Origin: Rhodoferax sp.
GTDB lineage: Bacteria > Pseudomonadota > Gammaproteobacteria > Burkholderiales > Burkholderiaceae_C
Assembly (NCBI RefSeq): GCF_013297935.1
Contig: NZ_JAAFIX010000010.1
Span: forward strand, 1 to 64,000
Direction: 5' to 3'
Length of the DNA stretch: 64,000 bases
Part shown: positions 17,784 through 26,340 of the stretch, piece after piece
Layout: each line of letters begins with the position of its first letter
Position numbering within the stretch: the first letter of the stretch is position 1
The notes under the pieces: generated by a model
What the model was told of the DNA's origin: nothing
The model's input: the letters and a program-made list of their open reading frames with translations, nothing else
Databases searched by the model: none
Translations under genes and position numbers: made by a program

Positions 17784-19364
17784 ATGCCAAAACGAATACT
17801 TCAACTGCTCACCATCGCTATGCTTTTGATATCTGCTCGCGCACATGCGCTGAGCGCTGATGAGGCAAAAGCCATTACATCCGGTGAGAGCGATGCACGC
17901 GTGGCGGCACTGCAAAAAGCAGTGGAAAGCGCGGATGAACGCACCGTGCGTTTCCTTCAAGCGCTCTCGGACGATGCGGTCAAACTCATAGGCGACGTGC
18001 CGGTCATGCTGGTGGACGGCAAGGGCGTAGACCCAGTCACCCAGGCCGAAGTCGCGGTGCCCGACACCGCTGAAGACGTGATGAATAACAACCGCATGCG
18101 CGGGGAGCTCGATACCGCCCTGGCGGCTGTGAAATTGCTGTCGCCCGATATCGCTATCCGGCGCGCTGCCATCCAGACTCTGGGGGGGCAGGTCGATGTT
18201 GACAAACTCCCTTTGCTGGAAAAGGCCTTGGCCTCAGAAACCCAGGCTGACCTGAAAGCACAGTTGCAGCAACTGCGTGCTGCCGCCATGCTGGGTAGCG
18301 AGAACACGGCCCTGCGGCTGGAAGCGGCCACCCTGTTAGGTAGCAGTGCCCAAGCCGCCACCAAGACTCTGTTGGTGGAGCGCCTGCAGGTCGAGACAGA
18401 CGGAGCGGTGAAAGTGGCCCTCCAGAAAAGCCTGGGCGCGGTCGAGGCCCGTTTAGCTTGGGGCGACCGTTTGGGGGCCATCTTCAGTGGGATCAGCCTG
18501 GGCTCCATCCTGCTGCTGGTGGCGCTCGGTCTGGCGATTACCTATGGCCTGATGGGCGTGATCAACATGGCCCACGGCGAGTTGATGATGATTGGTGCCT
18601 ATGCCACTTATGTGGTGCAGGTGCTGTTCCAAAAATACCTGCCCGGCGCGTTTGACTGGTACCTGCTGGCGGCCGTGCCGGTCGCGTTCATGGCGAGCGC
18701 CTTGGTCGGTGCGGCGCTGGAGCGCAGCGTGATCCGTTTCTTGTACGGGCGGCCCCTTGAGACCTTGCTGGCGACCTGGGGCATCAGCCTTATGCTGATG
18801 CAACTGGTGCGCACCCTGTTCGGCGCACAAAACGTGGGAGTTGAAAACCCGAGCTGGATGAGCGGCGGCGTGCAATTGCTGGGCAACCTGTCCTTGCCCT
18901 ACAACCGGCTGGTGATCGTCGGCTTTGCGGTGGCGGTGCTGGTGGGGGTGTGGTTTCTGATTGAGAAGACACGGCTCGGCTTATTTGTCCGCGGAGTTAC
19001 CCAGAACCGGCCTATTGCAAGCTGCATGGGCGTGAATACCGCCCGGATTGACACTTACGCCTTTGCACTGGGCTCCGGCATTGCCGGTCTGGCGGGTTGC
19101 GCGCTGAGCCAGGTGGGCAATGTGGGCCCGGACTTGGGGCAAGGTTACATCGTGGACTCGTTCATGGTGGTGGTGTTGGGCGGTGTGGGTCAACTCGCCG
19201 GCACCGTATATGCCGCCATGGGCTTGGGCGTTTTGAACAAGTTCTTGGAAGGCTGGACCGGCGCCGTGCTGGCCAAGATCGCCGTGCTGGTCTTCATCAT
19301 CGTCTTTATCCAGAAGCGTCCGCAAGGCATATTTGCCATGAAGGGCCGGAGCGCAGAAGCATGA
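17784..19364 (+). CDS. urtB: Urea ABC transporter permease UrtB
   Basis: An inner-membrane permease of 526 residues. A signal segment (residues 1-25) leads into a ~195-residue periplasmic helical domain typical of UrtB, then the LivH-type channel domain from about residue 222 (SLGSILLLVALGLAITYGLMG, then NMAHGELMMIGAYATYVV). The GGAGAG eight bases before the ATG sets the start. The signal segment TIAMLLISARAHALSADEA is encoded by a copy of the GCTAT repeat. Its stop overlaps the urtC start as ATGA. Confidence 0.96.
   Translation: MPKRILQLLTIAMLLISARAHALSADEAKAITSGESDARVAALQKAVESADERTVRFLQALSDDAVKLIGDVPVMLVDGKGVDPVTQAEVAVPDTAEDVMNNNRMRGELDTALAAVKLLSPDIAIRRAAIQTLGGQVDVDKLPLLEKALASETQADLKAQLQQLRAAAMLGSENTALRLEAATLLGSSAQAATKTLLVERLQVETDGAVKVALQKSLGAVEARLAWGDRLGAIFSGISLGSILLLVALGLAITYGLMGVINMAHGELMMIGAYATYVVQVLFQKYLPGAFDWYLLAAVPVAFMASALVGAALERSVIRFLYGRPLETLLATWGISLMLMQLVRTLFGAQNVGVENPSWMSGGVQLLGNLSLPYNRLVIVGFAVAVLVGVWFLIEKTRLGLFVRGVTQNRPIASCMGVNTARIDTYAFALGSGIAGLAGCALSQVGNVGPDLGQGYIVDSFMVVVLGGVGQLAGTVYAAMGLGVLNKFLEGWTGAVLAKIAVLVFIIVFIQKRPQGIFAMKGRSAEA
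17817..17868 (+). repeat. GCTAT-family repeat, copy 5 (urtB signal peptide)
   Basis: It reads GCTATGCTTTTGATATCTGC, then TCGCGCACATGCGCTGAGCG and CTGATGAGGC, in the same reading frame as the ureJ copy. The second half is weaker than in other copies. Confidence 0.55.
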
Positions 19365-20464
19365 GCAATATCACCTTACCCACTCCCCAACCCCTGTTGA
19401 CCCGCACCGGCTGGGCGGCTTGGCTGGCCGCTTTGATCGTGCTGTGCGCCCTGGTGCCGGCGCTGAACCTGATGGTGCCCGAGGGCAGCGCACTCCACCT
19501 GAGCGACTTTGCCGTCGCACTCACCGCCAAGATCATGTGCTACGCCATTTGCGCGCTGGCCATGGGCTTGATCTGGGGCTACACCGGCATTCTGAGTCTG
19601 GGCCACGGTTTGTTTTTTGCGCTCGGCGGTTACGCCATGGGCATGTACCTGATGCGCCAGATCGGCTTGGATGGCAACTACAAAAGCAATCTGCCGGACT
19701 TCATGGTGTTTCTAGACTGGAAAGAGTTGCCCTGGCACTGGGCGCTGTCCGGCAGCTTCGGGGCCACGCTGTTCCTGGTGGTGGCGGTGCCCGGCTTGGT
19801 CGCCTTTGTGTTCGGCTACTTTGCCTTCCGTTCGCGCATCAAGGGGGTGTACTTCTCCATCATCACGCAGGCGATGACGTTCGCTGCCATGCTGCTCTTC
19901 TTCCGCAATGAAACGGGCTTTGGTGGCAACAACGGCTTCACCGACTTCAAGCGGATTCTCGATATCCCCATCGCCACCACCAGCATGCGCATGACGTTGT
20001 TTGTCATGACCGCGGTCACACTGCTCGTGTTCTTCTTGATGGCCCGCTGGCTGGTGGGCAGCAAGTTCGGCCGGGTGCTGCAGGCCGTGCGGGATGCTGA
20101 AAGCCGTGTCATGTTCAGTGGCTACTCCACCTTGGGCTACAAGCTCACCATCTGGACCATCTCCGCCATGATGTGTGGTGTGGCCGGGGCGCTGTATGTG
20201 CCGCAGGTCGGCATCATCAACCCCAGCGAAATGAGCCCTGCCAATTCGATCGAGATTGCCATCTGGGCCGCAGTCGGCGGGCGTGCAACACTGATCGGCC
20301 CCATCATCGGCGCCTTCATCGTCAACGGCGCCAAGAGCTGGTTGACCGTGACGTACCCTGAGTTCTGGCTGTACTTTCTGGGGGCTTTGTTTATTGGTGT
20401 CACGCTGTTCCTGCCCGATGGGGTGGTGGGCTTGATCAAAAAAGTGAAGGGAGGGAAAGCATGA
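19361..20464 (+). CDS. urtC: Urea ABC transporter permease UrtC
   Basis: A LivM-type membrane permease of 367 residues that pairs with UrtB. Visible landmarks are IWGYTGILSLGHGLFFALGGYAMGMYLM (helices 2-3) and IWAAVGGRATLIGPIIGAFIVNG near the C-terminus. The ATG overlaps the urtB stop by four bases; earlier in-frame starts lie within urtB and are not used. It ends in an ATGA overlap with urtD, so translation is coupled. Confidence 0.96.
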   Translation: MSNITLPTPQPLLTRTGWAAWLAALIVLCALVPALNLMVPEGSALHLSDFAVALTAKIMCYAICALAMGLIWGYTGILSLGHGLFFALGGYAMGMYLMRQIGLDGNYKSNLPDFMVFLDWKELPWHWALSGSFGATLFLVVAVPGLVAFVFGYFAFRSRIKGVYFSIITQAMTFAAMLLFFRNETGFGGNNGFTDFKRILDIPIATTSMRMTLFVMTAVTLLVFFLMARWLVGSKFGRVLQAVRDAESRVMFSGYSTLGYKLTIWTISAMMCGVAGALYVPQVGIINPSEMSPANSIEIAIWAAVGGRATLIGPIIGAFIVNGAKSWLTVTYPEFWLYFLGALFIGVTLFLPDGVVGLIKKVKGGKA

Positions 20465-21342
20465 CTCCCGATCTGTTGGAACAAGGCGCCCGCCGGGTCG
20501 AGGCCCGTATGGCAGCGATGTCGCAAGCCACAGCACAAACCGAGTCCGGAGGCCGCACAGCAGGCTTCGGCCGCCTGGCCAGCCAAGGCGAGGTGGATGT
20601 GACCCACGGGCGCATTCTCTACCTGGAGGATGTGCATGTCAGCTTTGACGGCTTCAAGGCCATCAACGGGCTGAGCCTGGACATTGCCCCCGGCGAGCTG
20701 CGCTGCATCATCGGCCCCAATGGTGCGGGCAAGACCACGATGATGGACATCATCACCGGCAAAACCCGCCCCGACACTGGCACCGTGTTTTTTGGCAGCA
20801 CCATCGATTTGCTGCGCTACAAAGAGTCCGAGATTGCCCAGTTGGGTATCGGCCGCAAGTTCCAAAAGCCCACGGTGTTTGAGCAACTCACCGTGTTTGA
20901 GAACCTGGAGTTGGCCTTGAAGACCGACAAGGGGGTGAAAGCGTCCATGTTCTTCAAGCTTGACTCAGCGCAGCGTGACCGTCTGGCAGACATCTTGCAC
21001 ACCATTCACTTGGCAGACAGTGTGGGCCGGCAGGCCGGCAACTTGAGTCACGGCCAGAAGCAGTGGCTTGAGATCGGCATGCTGCTCATGCAAGACCCCA
21101 AGCTGCTGCTGCTAGACGAGCCGGTGGCCGGTATGACAGATGAAGAAACCGAGCGCACTGCTGAGCTGTTCTTGAGCTTGAAGGGCAAGCACTCGCTCAT
21201 GGTGGTGGAGCATGACATGAGCTTTATCCGCACCATCAGTGACATCGTGACCGTGCTGTGTGACGGCTCGGTGCTGGCACAAGGCACGCTCGACCAGGTG
21301 CAAGCCGACGAGCGTGTGATTGAAGTCTATTTAGGCAGATGA
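20461..21342 (+). CDS. urtD: Urea ABC transporter ATPase UrtD
   Basis: The first ATPase of the urea importer (LivG-like), 293 residues. A ~45-residue N-terminal extension unlike LivG precedes YLEDVHVSFDGFKAINGLSL. Walker A is GPNGAGKTT, the signature LSHGQKQWLEIG, and Walker B LLLLDEPVAGMTDEE. LSHGQKQ in place of LSGGQ is typical of UrtD. It starts within the urtC stop and is followed at once by a GC-rich repeat. Confidence 0.96.
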   Translation: MTPDLLEQGARRVEARMAAMSQATAQTESGGRTAGFGRLASQGEVDVTHGRILYLEDVHVSFDGFKAINGLSLDIAPGELRCIIGPNGAGKTTMMDIITGKTRPDTGTVFFGSTIDLLRYKESEIAQLGIGRKFQKPTVFEQLTVFENLELALKTDKGVKASMFFKLDSAQRDRLADILHTIHLADSVGRQAGNLSHGQKQWLEIGMLLMQDPKLLLLDEPVAGMTDEETERTAELFLSLKGKHSLMVVEHDMSFIRTISDIVTVLCDGSVLAQGTLDQVQADERVIEVYLGR

Positions 21343-21343
21343 A

Positions 21344-21422
21344 AGCCCCCACGCTCCACCGTTGCACGGGTCGCTGCCCCCCGCGGGGACTAATTTTTCT
21401 TGGGGCGGCCCTGCGAAAAATT
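21344..21422 (+). repeat. Arm-variable palindromic repeat, family C copy 1
   Basis: It begins AGCCCCCACGCTCC and continues ACGGGTCGCTGCCCCCC to a conserved TTGGGGCGGCCC. Arms AATTTTTC and GAAAAATT flank the last block. It is inserted between urtD and urtE inside the operon; the other copy lies at 34.2 kb with different arms. Confidence 0.85.
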
Positions 21423-21441
21423 GCACATGTAAGTGAACACT

Positions 21442-22134
21442 ATGCTTGAAGTAAAAAACATCAACCAGTATTACGGCGGCTCCCACATCCTGCGGGATGT
21501 GAGCTTGGAGGCCGAGGTGGGCAAGGTCAAGGTCATTCTGGGGCGCAACGGGGTGGGCAAGACCACGCTGCTCAAGTCGCTCATGGGGCTGGTGCCTATC
21601 AAGTCCGGCACCATTTCGATGGATGGCAAAGACATCCACAAACTCACCCCTTACGAGCGGGCCCGATTAGGCATTGGTTTTGTGCCGCAGGGCCGCGAGA
21701 TCTTTGCGCGGCTGACGGTGGAGGAAAACCTCCGCATGGGCCTGGCCTACAAGCCTGCGGGCACGCCGATTCCGGCGGAGTTGTTCGAGCTGTTTCCAGT
21801 ACTGCAGCAAATGTTGCATCGCCGTGGGGGTGACCTCTCGGGTGGTCAGCAACAGCAGTTGGCGATTGCACGTGCGCTGGCGGCAGGCCCCAAGGTGCTG
21901 ATTCTCGATGAGCCCACCGAGGGCATTCAGCCCAGCATCATCAAAGACATTGGCCGGGTGATCCGCATGCTGGCCGACCGCGGCGACATGGCCATCTTGC
22001 TGGTGGAGCAGTACTACGACTTCGCCCAGGAACTGGCAGACAACTACATCGTGATGGAGCGCGGCGCGGTGCTGGCGCGTGGCATGGGCCAGAACATGGA
22101 AGTTGACGGCGTGCGCGGCCTGGTGGCGATTTAG
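21442..22134 (+). CDS. urtE: Urea ABC transporter ATPase UrtE
   Basis: The second ATPase (LivF-like), 230 residues. It opens MLEVKNINQYYGGSHILRDV, with Walker A GRNGVGKTT, signature LSGGQQQQLAIARAL, Walker B VLILDEPTEGIQPSI. I prefer the ATG over a GTG nine bases earlier, because the family starts at this Met. No clear Shine-Dalgarno is visible because the palindromic repeat ends just upstream. The stop codon region overlaps by four bases the stop of the convergent REC-TPR gene. Confidence 0.96.
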   Translation: MLEVKNINQYYGGSHILRDVSLEAEVGKVKVILGRNGVGKTTLLKSLMGLVPIKSGTISMDGKDIHKLTPYERARLGIGFVPQGREIFARLTVEENLRMGLAYKPAGTPIPAELFELFPVLQQMLHRRGGDLSGGQQQQLAIARALAAGPKVLILDEPTEGIQPSIIKDIGRVIRMLADRGDMAILLVEQYYDFAQELADNYIVMERGAVLARGMGQNMEVDGVRGLVAI

Positions 22135-23855
22135 CCGCCGGGCACCACAACTTCGGGCGCGCTGACATCTGCCGGTGCAGGTGCAGCCGCCGACTTCATG
22201 TACTCCGGCGCTACGCGCTTGCCGGTGCGCAGTACCAACCCGCCGGCTTGCCGCTTCTGTTCGCCCATCGATGCGCGATTCACGATGGGCCCGCACCGGG
22301 TTTTGAGCAATTGCACCTGCTCTTGCAGCTCCTGCGCGGTCTTTATCTTGGCGGAGTGCTTATTGAGCAGTTGGTAGGCGTTGTCGATCAAGCGCGAGTT
22401 CAGGGTGTCCCGGCCATGCAGGATCAAATTTTTGACTGCGTTGGTCGGGTCTCCACCCAGGCTGAGTGCCATGGCGGTTTCGGCAAACTCCAGCACCTGG
22501 GTCTGGGCCAGGCGCAGGCGGTCGGCATAGGGTGGATGGGCCGAGGCGTTGGCCGCAAGCAATTCCGTGAGAGAACGGTTGCTGCAAAAACGGCGGCCAA
22601 TGACATCAATGGTTTCTTCCAACTCATTGAGTTGAATGGCCTTGGCCGTGAGCTGCGACATCAGGGCCACCAGGTTACCCGCGGATTCAAAGTCAAATTG
22701 GGGTTCCCGCACCGCCTGGGTCATTTCCCGGACGGTGTCCACAGATTTGGCAAATTGATGCTGCTGAATCAGGTTCAGGGCCTCCACTACCGCAGCCAGC
22801 CGGTGCAAGCGCTGGTTGTTTTCGTCTTTGTCGATCAGGCGCAAGAAATCGTCGTAGCAACGTTGCAAACCCTTGCGATCTACTGAAACAAGGCGGGTGA
22901 AGGCCAACATCACCAGCGTCTGCGCATCAAACATTTTGGACTCCAAGCCCAAACGGGTTGTGCGGTCCAGCAGTTTCTCGGCTTCCTCCAAGTCTCCGGA
23001 GTAGTAGGTCATCATGGCCAGGTTTTGCAAGCGGCTGATGGAAGACGGTGTGAGCGTTGCCGCCATCTTGTAGGTCTCCAAGGCCTTGTCGAAGCGCCCC
23101 AGCTCAAACTGTGCACGGCCCATGACGTCGTAGGCGTCGGCATAGTTCGCGTCCTCGCCCAGTAGCTTTTCCAGCGTCGTAGTGGCTTGGTTGATTTGCC
23201 CTGCATCCAGTTGTGCCCGGGCTACGCCCAGCTTGGCCCACGGCAAAGTTTTCGCGGTGACGACGGCCTTATAGAGAGTTTGCGCCTCCAGCGGGCGGGC
23301 CAGTCGCAACAGCAACTCTGCCCCCACCCGGGCGGCATAGAGCCAGAAAGGGCCACGAGTCTCAAAGCGCTCCAGGCACAAACGCGCAGCCTCTTCAAAT
23401 CTTTCTTCTTCAATGGCCGTGAATATGGCTTGCAAAGACACCTTGCGCAAGCGGGCGGCCACCAGGCGATCCCCCAGCTGGGTGGCCTTGTGGGGCTTGA
23501 GCATGTAGCCGTCCAGTGCGGACTCTGCGGCCTCTGCCACCTTGGTGTAGGTTGCCTCCGAGGTGATCATGATGAACACGGTGGAGAAAGGCAGTAGCTG
23601 GTTACGCCGGAGGTCGTCCAGCAAGTCCTGCCCCGACATGGCATCCGTGGGGAAGTGCTGCTCGCAGAGCACAAAGTCAAAGGTACGGAACTCCAGCTGG
23701 CGCCTGGCGTCCACGGCACGGGCGGCCTGGGCGACTGACGCAACACCGAAGTCGCGCAACTGCGAGACCAGAATGGAGCGGGACGTGGGGTTTCCATCCA
23801 CGACCAGCGCGGTGCAGCTTGAGAAGTCGGTGTCAATCGCGGCCATTGGGAGCAT
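22131..23855 (-). CDS. REC-TPR protein with Glu at the phospho-acceptor position
   Basis: A 574-residue cytosolic protein. An N-terminal receiver-like domain (~13-135) starts TALVVDGNPTSRSILVSQLRD. At the end of strand 3 it reads FDFVLCEQHFP, so the usual phospho-acceptor Asp is Glu, and the acidic pair is DG instead of DD. The Lys in GYMLKPHKA is kept. The rest is tetratricopeptide-like helices (for example ALYKAVV, LGVARAQLDAGQ and YADAYDVMGRAQFELGRFDKALETYK). It looks like a non-phosphorylatable response regulator used as an interaction scaffold. Partners are unknown, and it lies between urtE and ureD. Confidence 0.85.
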   Translation of the reverse strand: MLPMAAIDTDFSSCTALVVDGNPTSRSILVSQLRDFGVASVAQAARAVDARRQLEFRTFDFVLCEQHFPTDAMSGQDLLDDLRRNQLLPFSTVFIMITSEATYTKVAEAAESALDGYMLKPHKATQLGDRLVAARLRKVSLQAIFTAIEEERFEEAARLCLERFETRGPFWLYAARVGAELLLRLARPLEAQTLYKAVVTAKTLPWAKLGVARAQLDAGQINQATTTLEKLLGEDANYADAYDVMGRAQFELGRFDKALETYKMAATLTPSSISRLQNLAMMTYYSGDLEEAEKLLDRTTRLGLESKMFDAQTLVMLAFTRLVSVDRKGLQRCYDDFLRLIDKDENNQRLHRLAAVVEALNLIQQHQFAKSVDTVREMTQAVREPQFDFESAGNLVALMSQLTAKAIQLNELEETIDVIGRRFCSNRSLTELLAANASAHPPYADRLRLAQTQVLEFAETAMALSLGGDPTNAVKNLILHGRDTLNSRLIDNAYQLLNKHSAKIKTAQELQEQVQLLKTRCGPIVNRASMGEQKRQAGGLVLRTGKRVAPEYMKSAAAPAPADVSAPEVVVPGG

Positions 23856-23888
23856 TATGTGTGGCCAGACTGCGATTGACCAGCGAAC

Positions 23889-24719
23889 TTACATGGCCCA
23901 GATCCGCGGATCCGTCCCCGCCATCTCCCAGGCATGGCGGCGCCATTGCTGGCGAACGGTGCGCAAGAGTTGCATGGCGGGCTCTACGGTGGGAGCCAGT
24001 ACCCGCAGTACCAGCGTCCGGGTGTTGGGGCTGGTGACGCCGCCGGTGGGCGCCAGCACATGGTCTTGCAAACTGGCCCGCGCGAGGTCTATCAGCGCCT
24101 CTTTGTCAGCACGGCTCCAAGGAGTGCCGCTGGCAAAAAACAAGGTGGCCAGGCAGCGGTTGCCCGCGAGCCCGGTGGGGCCGTTCATAAGGCGCTGGTC
24201 TTCGGCATGCAGGCAACCACGCTCCAGCCAGATTCCGGGAATTTCCAGGTGCTGCTCAAGGCTGCCTTTCAGAAACGGTAATTGCGCATGGGGCAGGCCC
24301 AGTGCGGTCACATCCCAGCCGATACATTGCGCGCCGGGTGCGAGCTTGAGTTCTAGGCGGTTGATGGCGTTACACGCGTCGTAGCAGATGGCTTCCAGCG
24401 GCAGCCACTCCAGGCGCGCTCCGGCGTCAAGGTTCAAGCGTGTGGTCTGGGTAGCAACGGGTCCATCCGAGCGGTAAAAGCGGGTTGCACCCGGGGTGGT
24501 CACCAGCCCGTGTGCGCCCGGCCCGACCGATACATGAAGCTCCAGCGTGTCGCCACCCACCAAGCCCCCGGGCGGGTGCACCAATACGTTGTGGCAAATG
24601 CCATCGCCTTCAGGGTAGAGGCTCTGCAAAATCCGCAGGGGCCCGCTATGGTCATAGCGGGCCACGCAGCGTTGGTTTTCGACCTGGTAGTTAAGGTTTA
24701 AACGGGCATGCCAAACCAT
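23889..24719 (-). CDS. ureD: Urease accessory protein UreD
   Basis: UreD (UreH) is the scaffold on which UreF and UreG dock to load nickel into apo-urease. The 276-residue sequence has the family landmarks GDGICHNVLVHPPGGLVGGD, TTPGATRFYRS and WLPLEAICYDACN. It lies 18 kb from ureA and the other accessory genes, as the last gene of an ABC-transporter unit: the permease stop is 3 bp upstream. Activation of urease therefore depends on a separate transcript. Confidence 0.95.
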   Translation of the reverse strand: MVWHARLNLNYQVENQRCVARYDHSGPLRILQSLYPEGDGICHNVLVHPPGGLVGGDTLELHVSVGPGAHGLVTTPGATRFYRSDGPVATQTTRLNLDAGARLEWLPLEAICYDACNAINRLELKLAPGAQCIGWDVTALGLPHAQLPFLKGSLEQHLEIPGIWLERGCLHAEDQRLMNGPTGLAGNRCLATLFFASGTPWSRADKEALIDLARASLQDHVLAPTGGVTSPNTRTLVLRVLAPTVEPAMQLLRTVRQQWRRHAWEMAGTDPRIWAM

Positions 24720-24722
24720 GGG

Positions 24723-25490
24723 TCAATGGTTCTGCGAGCCACGGTGCGCCCAAGCGGTAGTGTGCTTTTCAATGGCGCTAAACAGTTCATACATCACCAT
24801 GGCCATGGCACCCACGACCACCAGCCCGGCAAAAGCCAGACCCATCTGCATGGCGGAGCCCGCGCTGATCAGCAGGTAACCGATGCCTTCATTGGCGGCG
24901 GTCATTTCGGACACGGTGGTGCCTACAAAGGCCAGCGTGATGGCAACTTTGAGCGAGCCATAGAAGTAGGGCATGGAGCGGGGCAGACCCACCTTCACGA
25001 GCACGTCCCAGCGCTTGGCACCCAGCACTCGCAACACGTCTTCCAGCTCGGGCTCCAGGGTGGCCAAGCCGGTGGCAATGTTCACCATGATGGGAAAGAA
25101 GCTGATGAGGAACGCTGTCAGGATGGCCGGGCCCACGCCGATGCCGAACCACACCACGAGGATGGGCACAAACGCCGCTTTGGGCAAGGCATTGAAGGCC
25201 GTCATGAGCGGGTACACCGCCGCATAAGCCAGGCGCGAACTGCCGATCACAAAGCCCAGCAACACACCCACCACAATGGCAATGCCGAAGCCCGCCATGG
25301 TGACCCAGAAGGTGCGCCACGCGTGGCCGGCGATGATGCCCTTAAACTCCCAGAACTGGGTCCAGATGCGCCAGGGGCTGGGGAATACAAACTCCGACAC
25401 GTCCAGCACGCTGCACAGTAGCTGCCACAGCGCAATGAAAAACACCAGCAGCACCCAGGGTGCCCAGGCTTCAATTTTTTTACTACTCAT
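24723..25490 (-). CDS. NitT/TauT-type ABC transporter permease
   Basis: A six-helix inner-membrane permease of 255 residues (SsuC/TauC/ThiX type). The EAA loop with its conserved Gly is visible as DVLRVLGAKRWDVLVKVGLPRSMPY, followed by VAITLAFVGTTVSEM. It forms an importer with the ATPase 8 bp upstream and the binding protein beyond. Because ureD follows directly, the substrate is probably a nitrogen compound linked to urea or nucleobases; this is inference from context. Confidence 0.9.
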   Translation of the reverse strand: MSSKKIEAWAPWVLLVFFIALWQLLCSVLDVSEFVFPSPWRIWTQFWEFKGIIAGHAWRTFWVTMAGFGIAIVVGVLLGFVIGSSRLAYAAVYPLMTAFNALPKAAFVPILVVWFGIGVGPAILTAFLISFFPIMVNIATGLATLEPELEDVLRVLGAKRWDVLVKVGLPRSMPYFYGSLKVAITLAFVGTTVSEMTAANEGIGYLLISAGSAMQMGLAFAGLVVVGAMAMVMYELFSAIEKHTTAWAHRGSQNH

Positions 25491-25498
25491 GGGCTGCC

Positions 25499-26338
25499 TT
25501 ATTGGGTGATTGCGCCAGAGGCCGCAGGCGCTGTCGAGCGCATGGCGCCGATGTGGCCGCGCAGCTCATGCACGATGTCGGTGAACTCTTTGGTGTAGGT
25601 GATCTCCAGGTCGCGCGGGCGGGGCAGATCGATCTCACGTTTCACCACAAAGCGACCGGGGCTCTTGCTCATCACGTATACCGTGTCCGCCAGAAACACG
25701 CTTTCGCGCAAATCGTGCGTCACCAGAATCACGTTGAATTGCTGCTCGGTCCAGAGGTCCCGCAAGATGCACCACAGCTCCTCGCGGGTGAAGGCATCCA
25801 ACGCGCCGAAAGGCTCGTCCAGCAGCAGCATTTTGGGTTCGTGGATCAGCGCACGGCAAATGCTGGCGCGCTGCTGCATGCCACCCGAGAGCTGCCAGGG
25901 GAACTTGTCTTCATAGCCGCCCAAGCCCACTTTTTGCAAGAGTTTGCGTGCGCGTTCTTCGTATTCCTTGCGCTTGGCTTTGAAGTTGCTGCGGTAGGGC
26001 TCCACAATTTCCAATGGCAAGAGCACGTTGTCCACCGTGGTGCGCCACGGCAGCAGCGAGGGGGCTTGGAACGCCATGCCGGAAATCTTCAAGGGGCCGG
26101 TCACCGGCTCGTTGTCGATCAGGATCTTGCCCTTGGAGGGCATTTTCAAGCCGGTGGTCAGCTTCATGAAGGTGGACTTGCCGCAGCCCGAAGGGCCGAC
26201 GATCGCGATGAACTCACCTTTGCGCACCTTGAGGTCGATGGCTTCGACCGCAAAGTGATTTTGTTTCAGCAGTTCATCGTTATAGGCAAGCCAGACATCC
26301 TGAAAGTCCACAAACCAGGGGGATGCGGGCGCAGTCAT
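25499..26338 (-). CDS. NitT/TauT-type ABC transporter ATPase
   Basis: A 279-residue ATPase of the SsuB/TauB group. Walker A GPSGCGKST, Q-loop MAFQAPSLLPW, signature LSGGMQQRASICRAL, Walker B MLLLDEPFGALD and H-loop VILVTHDL are all intact. The extended C-terminus (EIDLPRPRDLEITYTKEFTDIV) is typical of the group. It lies between the binding protein (2 bp) and the permease (8 bp). Confidence 0.92.
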   Translation of the reverse strand: MTAPASPWFVDFQDVWLAYNDELLKQNHFAVEAIDLKVRKGEFIAIVGPSGCGKSTFMKLTTGLKMPSKGKILIDNEPVTGPLKISGMAFQAPSLLPWRTTVDNVLLPLEIVEPYRSNFKAKRKEYEERARKLLQKVGLGGYEDKFPWQLSGGMQQRASICRALIHEPKMLLLDEPFGALDAFTREELWCILRDLWTEQQFNVILVTHDLRESVFLADTVYVMSKSPGRFVVKREIDLPRPRDLEITYTKEFTDIVHELRGHIGAMRSTAPAASGAITQ

Positions 26339-26340
26339 GC

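Noticed and set aside
21344..21422. Possible small RNA or CRISPR-like unit in the GC-rich repeat
   Set aside because: Copies are single and far apart with no regular spacers; a dispersed palindromic element explains it better.
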